Shown: positions 58,467 to 64,000 of the stretch, in pieces | Layout: each line of letters opens with the position of its first letter | How positions within the stretch are numbered: position 1 is the stretch's first letter | Assembly (NCBI GenBank): GCA_035513215.1 | Contig: DATKCK010000015.1 | Location: forward strand, 38,043-102,042 | Length of the DNA: 64,000 bases | Direction of reading: 5' to 3' | Origin: DATCZB01 sp035513215 | GTDB taxonomy: Bacteria; Pseudomonadota; Gammaproteobacteria; Steroidobacterales; Rariloculaceae | Made by a program: the position numbers and the translations under genes | The notes under the pieces: model-generated | The model's input: the letters and a program-made list of their open reading frames with translations, nothing else | The model's database searches: none | What the model was told of the DNA's origin: nothing

Positions 58467-59531
58467 TCAAGGCCCGGCGGCAACCCTTTCGGCCTCGCGC
58501 CAGACCCTGAGCAGATTCCCGCTCCATAAGCGCTCGATGTCGCTTGCGCTGTAGCCGCGGCGAACGAGCTCGGCCGTGACGTTTGGCGTCTCGGTCGCAT
58601 CGTTCCAGCCTTCGATGCCGCCGCCGCCGCCGAAGTCGGAGCTGATGCCGACGTGCTCGATGCCGATCAGATCGACGGCGTACTCGATGTGGTCGACGAG
58701 ATCGCTCACGGTCTTCGGCTCTCCGCTTCCGATAAAGCCGGGGTAGGCAACGATCTGCACGACACCGCCGTCCTCGGCGAGGGCGAGCAGGGTCTCATCG
58801 TCGAGATTGCGTACATGGTCCGTCAACGAGCGCACGCTCGAGTGCGAAGCGATGACGGGGGCAGCGGACAGCTCCATGGCTTGAAGCGCGACTGCCTTCG
58901 AAGCATGCGAAACGTCGACCATGATGCCGAGCTCGTTCATGCGCTGGATCACGCGCGCGCCGAAGTCGCTGACTCCGCCGTGCTCGGCTTGCGCGTCGCC
59001 GAGCTCCGCATTCGGCTGCGCGGAGTCCGCGATGTCGTTATGGCCGTTGTGCACCAGAGTCATGTAGCGGGCGCCGAGATCGAAATAGCGGTCGAGCAAC
59101 ACGAGGTCGTCGCCGATGACGTAGCCGTTCTCGATGCCGATCGCGGCCGCGAGCCTGCCTTCGCCGACGAGACGCTCGACGTCGTCGGCGCTTTCAACGA
59201 GGCCGATGAGCTCGGGGTAGGTTTCGGTCATACGATGAATCGCGTCGAACTTCGTCATCGCATCGGCCTCTGCCTGCATGTAGTTGCCGGGCGTCCTTGC
59301 GGTCTGGGCGACGTAGACGATGAAGAAGGCCGCGTCGAGCCCGCCGGCTCTCATCTTGTCCAGATTGACCTGAAGGTCGCCGGTCCGCGGGTCGACCTCG
59401 GGTGTCGCGAAATCTAATGGAATGTCGACGTGGGAGTCGAGCGGCAGGCTCGCATCGTGAACGGCGGCGGGGTCGGTCTCGCAGGCGGTCAGCGCGAGCA
59501 CGGTCAGAACGGCGGCGGCGAATCGGTTCAT
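58467..59531 (-). CDS. membrane dipeptidase-like lipoprotein (peptidase M19)
   Basis: 354 residues. TVLALTACETD is a lipobox. Metal ligands follow the renal dipeptidase pattern: PLDSHVDIPLDF, IGIENGYVIGDD, TLVHNGHNDIAD, VDVSHASKAVALQ and PVIASHSSVRSL. It cleaves dipeptides at the cell envelope. The start overlaps the OFA-family transporter stop by four bases, so peptidase and transporter are co-expressed. Confidence 0.9.
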   Translation of the reverse strand: MNRFAAAVLTVLALTACETDPAAVHDASLPLDSHVDIPLDFATPEVDPRTGDLQVNLDKMRAGGLDAAFFIVYVAQTARTPGNYMQAEADAMTKFDAIHRMTETYPELIGLVESADDVERLVGEGRLAAAIGIENGYVIGDDLVLLDRYFDLGARYMTLVHNGHNDIADSAQPNAELGDAQAEHGGVSDFGARVIQRMNELGIMVDVSHASKAVALQAMELSAAPVIASHSSVRSLTDHVRNLDDETLLALAEDGGVVQIVAYPGFIGSGEPKTVSDLVDHIEYAVDLIGIEHVGISSDFGGGGGIEGWNDATETPNVTAELVRRGYSASDIERLWSGNLLRVWREAERVAAGP

Positions 59532-61219
59532 GAGTCCTCGAGATAGTGTTTCGGGTCGACCGGGCGCATCAGCGCATTGGCGACGAGCGCGACGGCGAGC
59601 AGGGCGGCCATCAGATACATCGTGACATTGTAGAGCGAGTTGGTCGGATCGGTCGTGCCGGGCGGGACGATCTCCATCAGTTTCGGTATCGTGACCGTCT
59701 GCGCCGCGATCAGCGATTCGAGCTGCCCGACGCCCGCGCCGAAGGTCGCGGCGAACGTCGCCGGATCGATCTGCACGACGAGATCGTCGATGGCGCGGGC
59801 GATCGCGCTGTCGCGCAAGGAGCTGATTGCGAGCGGACCGAGCACGCCGGCCACGCTCCAGGCCGTCAGCAGCCGCCCGTGTATCGCACCGACGTGGCGC
59901 GTGCCGAAGATGTCGGCGAGATAGGCCGGTATCGTGGCGAACCCGCCGCCGTACATCGTGAAGATGATCATCGTGGCCGCGTAGAAGTAGACGAGCCAGA
60001 TCACGGCCGGCTCGACGCTAACCCGTTCGGCCGTATGGGGAATCGAGAGATAGAGCGCAATCCCGAGCGCGAAGAATATCCAGTAGGTATTGCGGCGGCC
60101 GATCAGGTCCGAGGTGCTGGCCCAGAAGAACCGTCCGACCATGTTGAATACGCTGATCATCATGACGTAGGTGGCGGCGAACGCGCCGTCGACGATGCCG
60201 GGCAGCGTCGTGCCGAATATCTCCGACATCATCGTCCTCGCGACGCTGAGCACGCCGATGCCCGCCGTGACGTTAAAGCAGAGCACGATCCAGAGCTGAT
60301 AGAACTGAGGAGTCTTCAGCGCCTCGTCGACGTGCACGTCGTGCGAGCCGATCATCCGCTTTTTGCGATGTGCCTCGTCGGGCGGTGTCCAGCCGGCTGG
60401 CTGCCAACCCGGCGCGGGCAGCCGATACGAAAACGCCGCAACCATCATGACGACAAAATAGATCAGGCCGAGCGCGATGAAGGCCTGCGCGACGCCGGCG
60501 CTGCCCGTGCCGACGAGATAGACGCCTTCCGGCCCCGGAACGATCATGTTCGTGACGTCATTGGCGGCGACGACGACGGCTTCGCGAAGCTCGCCGCCGA
60601 ATTCGGCGAACCGCCGGCCGCCCTCGGTGACGAGAGCAATTCCCTCGAGCGGCCCGAGGTATTCCGGCGCGCGATAGAAGGCCCGGATCAGATATTCTTT
60701 GAGCGGCGTGCCGATGATGGCGCCGCCACCGAAGCCCATGATCGCCATGCCCGTCGCCATGCCGCGCCGGTCGGGGAACCAGCGGATCAGCGTGCTGACC
60801 GGCGAGACGTAGCCCAAGCCCAGCCCGCAGCCGCCGACGACGCCGTAACCGAGGTAGACGAGCCAGAGCTGGTGCGTCGAAACGCCTAAGCCTCCGACGA
60901 GAAACCCGCCGCCCCAGCAGCAGGCGGCGACGACGCCTACCATGCGCGGACCGACCTCCTCGAGCCATTTGCCGGCAATGGCGGCGGCGAGCCCGAGGAA
61001 AACGATCGCAACGCTGAAGATCCAGACGACGCTGCCCTGGGACCAGTCATCGGCCGCCGGCGTGACGACGCCGTAGACGCGCATCAGCGCCGGATTGAAG
61101 ATGCTCCAGGCATAGACCGAGCCGATGCAAAGATGGATCGCGATCGAGGCGGGCGGCACGAACCAGCGATTGAACCCCGGGCCGGCGACGATTCTGTCCT
61201 TTGACAGCAGCTTCGGCAT
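59528..61219 (-). CDS. OFA-family MFS transporter (oxalate/formate antiporter-like)
   Basis: 563 residues, about 12 membrane helices. IHLCIGSVYAWSIFNPALMR is the OFA family start and SPVSTLIRWFPDRRGMATGMAIMGFGGGAIIG its central motif. A loop of about 45 residues follows helix 6. It is an inner-membrane carrier for a small anion; substrate unknown. Formate is one possibility given Fhs in the window, but the gene is 10 kb away and this is inference. Confidence 0.92.
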   Translation of the reverse strand: MPKLLSKDRIVAGPGFNRWFVPPASIAIHLCIGSVYAWSIFNPALMRVYGVVTPAADDWSQGSVVWIFSVAIVFLGLAAAIAGKWLEEVGPRMVGVVAACCWGGGFLVGGLGVSTHQLWLVYLGYGVVGGCGLGLGYVSPVSTLIRWFPDRRGMATGMAIMGFGGGAIIGTPLKEYLIRAFYRAPEYLGPLEGIALVTEGGRRFAEFGGELREAVVVAANDVTNMIVPGPEGVYLVGTGSAGVAQAFIALGLIYFVVMMVAAFSYRLPAPGWQPAGWTPPDEAHRKKRMIGSHDVHVDEALKTPQFYQLWIVLCFNVTAGIGVLSVARTMMSEIFGTTLPGIVDGAFAATYVMMISVFNMVGRFFWASTSDLIGRRNTYWIFFALGIALYLSIPHTAERVSVEPAVIWLVYFYAATMIIFTMYGGGFATIPAYLADIFGTRHVGAIHGRLLTAWSVAGVLGPLAISSLRDSAIARAIDDLVVQIDPATFAATFGAGVGQLESLIAAQTVTIPKLMEIVPPGTTDPTNSLYNVTMYLMAALLAVALVANALMRPVDPKHYLEDS

Positions 61220-61299
61220 GACGCGGCAGTGTACTAGACCGTCGGCTAAACGGAACGCCGAGGGCTGGCGGAGTTCGGCCGGGGCAGCGGCCCGCGCGC

Positions 61300-61605
61300 C
61301 TAGCGTGACTTGTCGTAGGGGTCGAAGCTCTCTTCTGGTTCGGCCGCCGGCTTCTCATCCTCGAGCGACATGCCGTCGACGTCGAGGCAGTCGATCAGGT
61401 CGATCGTCGGGTCATCGTCGCGCCGGCGCGGGACGTCGACGCGCCATTCCCAGACGGCGTTACCGAGGTCGTCGTGACTGATGCCGCCGAGCGTCTTGGG
61501 GTCCGGCTTCGGCCTCACCGCGCGCCGATCGGGGTGTCGTCGGTCTTTGTTCGCGGCTGCCGGCGGCGATTCGTCGTCCGGCAGCTCATCCGGCTTTTTG
61601 GTCAT
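61300..61605 (-). CDS. hypothetical charged protein, 101 residues
   Basis: Soluble and rich in Asp, Glu, Arg and Pro; it begins with a polar disordered-looking stretch and has a small core (LGGISHDDLGNAVWEWRVD). No signal peptide, membrane segment or known domain. Small proteins with the GNAVWEW-type core are seen in many proteobacteria, so it is likely a real gene. It precedes the OFA transporter by 80 bases. Confidence 0.65.
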   Translation of the reverse strand: MTKKPDELPDDESPPAAANKDRRHPDRRAVRPKPDPKTLGGISHDDLGNAVWEWRVDVPRRRDDDPTIDLIDCLDVDGMSLEDEKPAAEPEESFDPYDKSR

Positions 61606-62083
61606 GGTTCCTTAGGCTGACGTGCACACGGATACATTATGAACACTACGCCATGGCGAGCCCGATTGGTGTGATGGGGCTCACGTCCGGGATGCCCTGG
61701 ACGGCCGGAGGCGCAACAAAGCAGCCTGCCGAGGTGCCCGAGTCCGGTCGGCCGTCCCGCGTGCGGGACGCGTTGTGCGGATCTGGGATACTGAAAGCGG
61801 AGCTGCAATTCCTGGCCGCATTGGTTGACGGGGGCGAGCTCTATACTTTCATCGACCGCGAATACCCGTTGGACCGCATGGTGGAAGCGCACACTGATGT
61901 GCAGCAGGGGCACAAGCGCGGGCACGTGGTCATCAACGTAACCCCTGCCTCATAATCCCTGAACCCAGCAGAGCCGGCCTCATCGCGGGCCGTGGATCGC
62001 GGCCAGTGATCGACAGAACGTAGCTCGCTCGCGCAATTGGGTCTTTGAAAGTACTATCCGTTACGACGACCGGAGGATCGCGA
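61606..62083. other. 478-base region without an intact gene
   Basis: Holds a fragment of a zinc-type alcohol dehydrogenase (see the pseudogene entry) and about 125 bases of leader for the tannase-like gene. The first 180 bases show no recognisable protein on either strand. Confidence 0.6.
61788..61955 (+). pseudogene. C-terminal fragment of a zinc-binding (MDR-type) alcohol dehydrogenase
   Basis: The last 55 codons of an ORF read ILKAELQFLAALVDGGELYT, then FIDREYPLDRMVEAHTDVQQ and GHKRGHVVINV, which are the closing helix and strand of medium-chain NAD(P)-dependent quinone or alcohol dehydrogenases. The nucleotide-binding core and N-terminal domain are absent upstream; the preceding 45 codons do not resemble the family. 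It is a decayed or recombined remnant. Confidence 0.75.
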
Positions 62084-63571
62084 ATGCCAATGAAGCCCGT
62101 CGCCGGATGCCTGCTGGCCGGCGCTGCTGCCCTGGTGAACGTCGCGTCACCGGCAGCGACGTGCACGGACCTCGTGCAACTTTCGAGCGATACTGTGGCG
62201 ATCACCGCCGCCGAGTACCGAGACGACGCAACGCTCGAGCAACGTTCCGGACCCGCGTTGTCACTGGGTGCACACTGCCGCATCGCAGCTGTGCTAACGC
62301 CGCGTGCCGACTCGCGAATCGAGATGGAAGTCTGGATGCCGACCGAATGGAACGGCAAATTCCTCGCGCTCGGCAATGGCGGCTGGGCCGGATCGATCAG
62401 TTTTTCGGCGATGGCGACGGGTCTTGCGGCAGGCTATGCCGTCGCATCGACCGACACCGGCCATAGCGGCGGCAGCGCCTCGTTCGCGGTCGGGCAGCGT
62501 GAAAAGGTCGTCGATTTTGCCTGGCGCGCGATGCACGAAATGACGGTCATCGCGAAGGCAGTTATCGAAACCTTTTACGAGCGCGCGCCTGGCCTGTCCT
62601 ATTTTCAGGGCTGCTCGACCGGCGGACGCCAGGGCATGATGGAAGCGCAGATGTTCCCGGGCGATTTCGACGCGATCATCGCCGGAGCTCCGGTCAACAA
62701 CCAGCTGACTCTGAACGCGACACAGCTCGACTCGATGGTTCGGTTCATTGAGAACCCGGAGCTTAGGTTGTCGCGCGACAAGGTCGAGCTCGTGCATAAC
62801 GGGGTCTTAGCCGCCTGCGAAGTCAACGACGGCATCGAAGACGGCTTTCTGAACGACCCGCTGGCCTGCGGTTTCGATCCGAAATCCTTACAGTGCGAAA
62901 GCCGCCGTGACACGACGAGCTGCCTGACCCGCGACGAAGTCAGTTCGGTCGAGAGCGTTTATGCGGGAGTCTTCTCCGAGTCCGGCCGGCTCCTCTATCC
63001 CGGTCATGCGAAAGGTTTCGAGCTCGGCTGGCGGATACCGGCGGCGGGCTCCGAGCCGACTGCGCTGCAAACCGATGCGACCCGCTATCTGGTTTACGAG
63101 GATGCAAATTGGGACTGGCGCGAATTCGACCTCGCACGCGACCTCGCGCTCGTGCTCGACAAGGCCGGCTACATCGAGGCGCTTGACACCGACCTCAGCG
63201 AGTTCAAGGCGCGCGGCGGCAAGATCCTGTTCTATCACGGCTGGAACGATCCGGGACCGTCGCCGCTGAACACGATCAGTTACTACAACGACGTGCTGGC
63301 GACGATGGGACCGGATCAGGACGACTGGATGCGGTTGTTTCTCGTGCCGGGCATGGGCCATTGCGCCGGCGGCATCGGACCGGATCAGGCCGATTTTCTC
63401 GGCGCAATCGAAGACTGGGTCGAAGCTGGTGTTGCGCCGGCACGCATCACGGCATCTCGGGTCCGCGAGGGTGAGATCGACATGACACGACCGCTTTGCC
63501 CTTATCCGGAGGTTGCGACCTGGGACGGCACGGGCGACCCGAATGACGTGGAGAGCTTCAGCTGCCGCTAG
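62084..63571 (+). CDS. tannase/feruloyl esterase family protein
   Basis: 495 residues from MPMKPVAGCLLAGAAALVNV; GGAGG lies seven bases before this ATG. The signal peptide ends about residue 25. The nucleophile is Ser178 in FQGCSTGGRQG, with Asp389 (HGWNDP) and His426 (MGHCAGG) completing the triad; Cys177 and Cys427 would form the disulfide that joins Ser and His in this family. It hydrolyses esters of plant phenolic acids outside the cytoplasm. It is isolated beside the tRNA gene. Confidence 0.92.
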   Translation: MPMKPVAGCLLAGAAALVNVASPAATCTDLVQLSSDTVAITAAEYRDDATLEQRSGPALSLGAHCRIAAVLTPRADSRIEMEVWMPTEWNGKFLALGNGGWAGSISFSAMATGLAAGYAVASTDTGHSGGSASFAVGQREKVVDFAWRAMHEMTVIAKAVIETFYERAPGLSYFQGCSTGGRQGMMEAQMFPGDFDAIIAGAPVNNQLTLNATQLDSMVRFIENPELRLSRDKVELVHNGVLAACEVNDGIEDGFLNDPLACGFDPKSLQCESRRDTTSCLTRDEVSSVESVYAGVFSESGRLLYPGHAKGFELGWRIPAAGSEPTALQTDATRYLVYEDANWDWREFDLARDLALVLDKAGYIEALDTDLSEFKARGGKILFYHGWNDPGPSPLNTISYYNDVLATMGPDQDDWMRLFLVPGMGHCAGGIGPDQADFLGAIEDWVEAGVAPARITASRVREGEIDMTRPLCPYPEVATWDGTGDPNDVESFSCR

Positions 63572-63639
63572 CGCAACTGGAGGCGGCGTGGCTGGAGACG
63601 GTTACAATCGACGATCCAGCCCGTCGACCGAGATCACAC

Positions 63640-63715
63640 GCCCCGGTAGCTCAGAGGATAGAGCGTCCGCCTCCTAAGCGGAAGGTCGCAGGTTCGAGTC
63701 CTGCCCGGGGCGCCA
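63640..63715 (+). tRNA. tRNA-Arg (anticodon CCU)
   Basis: 76 bases forming a complete cloverleaf: acceptor GCCCCGG/CCGGGGC, D-arm GCTC/GAGC, anticodon stem TCCGC/GCGGA with loop CTCCTAA (anticodon CCT at 63673-63675), T-arm GCAGG/CCTGC with TTCGAGT, and encoded CCA. It reads the AGG codon. tRNA-Arg(CCU) is a common integration site of islands and phages. Confidence 0.97.
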
Positions 63716-64000
63716 AGAATATCGTTAAAAACCAATCGCTTAATTATGTTTCTATGTTAACTAAATCGTTTTCGGCTGTGGGATATTGTGGGAAATCGCA
63801 GGACTGCCCGATTCGACAAAGTTGTTTCTTTACAGCGGCTTAGTGCCGTGTAAGCGTCCGCCTTGTGAATCCTTCGATGCTCGCTCTTCGCGAACTGCGC
63901 CGGCCAGTATTCCTGGCTGCCAGAGCCGATCTTGCATCAGCTCCGCCCAGCTTAGCCTATTGACTAGCCGGCGCTTTCTCGACGCGCGCTGGCAGTAAAT
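63716..64000. other. AT-rich flank after tRNA-Arg, no gene recognised
   Basis: The first about 65 bases are far AT-richer than the rest of the window. A 70-codon open frame (63786-63998) has no recognisable domain and no ribosome binding site. The composition fits the edge of an integrated element lying beyond the window, but no integrase is visible. Confidence 0.5.

Noticed and set aside
61300..61605. Considered dropping the small charged ORF
   Set aside because: Kept as a gene because its core looks like a conserved small family and its codons fit the genome; only the function is open.
63786..63794. TTGTGGGAA also occurs here, similar to the half site at 41057
   Set aside because: A single 9-base match without an inverted partner is expected by chance over 64 kb.
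63786..63998. 70-codon ORF at the right end
   Set aside because: No ribosome binding site, no domain, Ser/Arg/Cys-rich composition; not called as a gene.

Overview
The window is high-GC chromosomal DNA from a Gram-negative bacterium, most likely an uncultured or poorly studied gammaproteobacterium. The support is Kdo hydroxylase and heptosyltransferase genes for LPS, a YadG/YadH-type exporter, a FixL/FixJ pair, Bfd/Bfr, Tat-dependent molybdenum and PQQ-type periplasmic dehydrogenases, and strong G/C preference at third codon positions. The exact lineage is inference. No insertion sequence, prophage or CRISPR array is visible.

Layout. 1-2.1 kb: a cytochrome c cut by the window edge and an ABC-2 exporter. 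2.2-7.4 kb: a leftward block with EtfAB, malate synthase G, a 30-residue peptide, a Tat-exported aldo/keto reductase-like protein and a small hypothetical protein. 7.6-10.4 kb: a two-gene molybdenum hydroxylase. 10.4-14.0 kb: a universal stress protein, a heme-PAS FixL/FixJ pair, a cytochrome c and pterin carbinolamine dehydratase. 14-19.4 kb: lactate permease, a membrane-anchored unknown, glpF-glpK and a HAD phosphatase. 19.5-24.5 kb: an exported TonB-C-like protein, Bfd and Bfr converging tail to tail, a periplasmic ankyrin protein and a DUF1552 protein. 24.8-29 kb: two quinoprotein-like dehydrogenases that carry their own heme domains. 29-38.5 kb: an acyltransferase, a GFA protein, an ABC importer with MmgE/PrpD, a BNR-repeat protein next to a ThiS/MoaD-like protein, then Kdo hydroxylase and a heptosyltransferase. 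38.5-41 kb: two sodium symporters.

41.1-51.3 kb is the most striking region. A rightward operon encodes a fusion of an HTH-like domain to a methyltransferase, a divergent MetF-like protein, MetK, an adenosine-kinase-like PfkB protein, AhcY and formate-THF ligase. A single-domain MetE-like protein lies just beyond on the other strand. Together they cover almost the whole route from formate to methyl-THF, methionine, SAM, product and SAH recycling; only FolD is missing. The fused first protein, with a basic linker and a possible internal start, is the best candidate for an undescribed SAM-responsive or SAM-consuming system.

51.4-64 kb: a vanillin/benzaldehyde-type aldehyde dehydrogenase, a PLD-family lipoprotein, two ferredoxins divergent from 2-oxoacid:ferredoxin oxidoreductase (korAB), an M19 dipeptidase with an OFA-family transporter, an alcohol dehydrogenase remnant, a tannase/feruloyl-esterase-family protein and tRNA-Arg(CCU) followed by AT-rich DNA.

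A palindromic repeat built on GGGGTCAGACCCCATTT occurs at five intergenic places (about 14.0, 44.8, 47.3, 51.4 and 54.6 kb), two of them inside the SAM-cycle operon.
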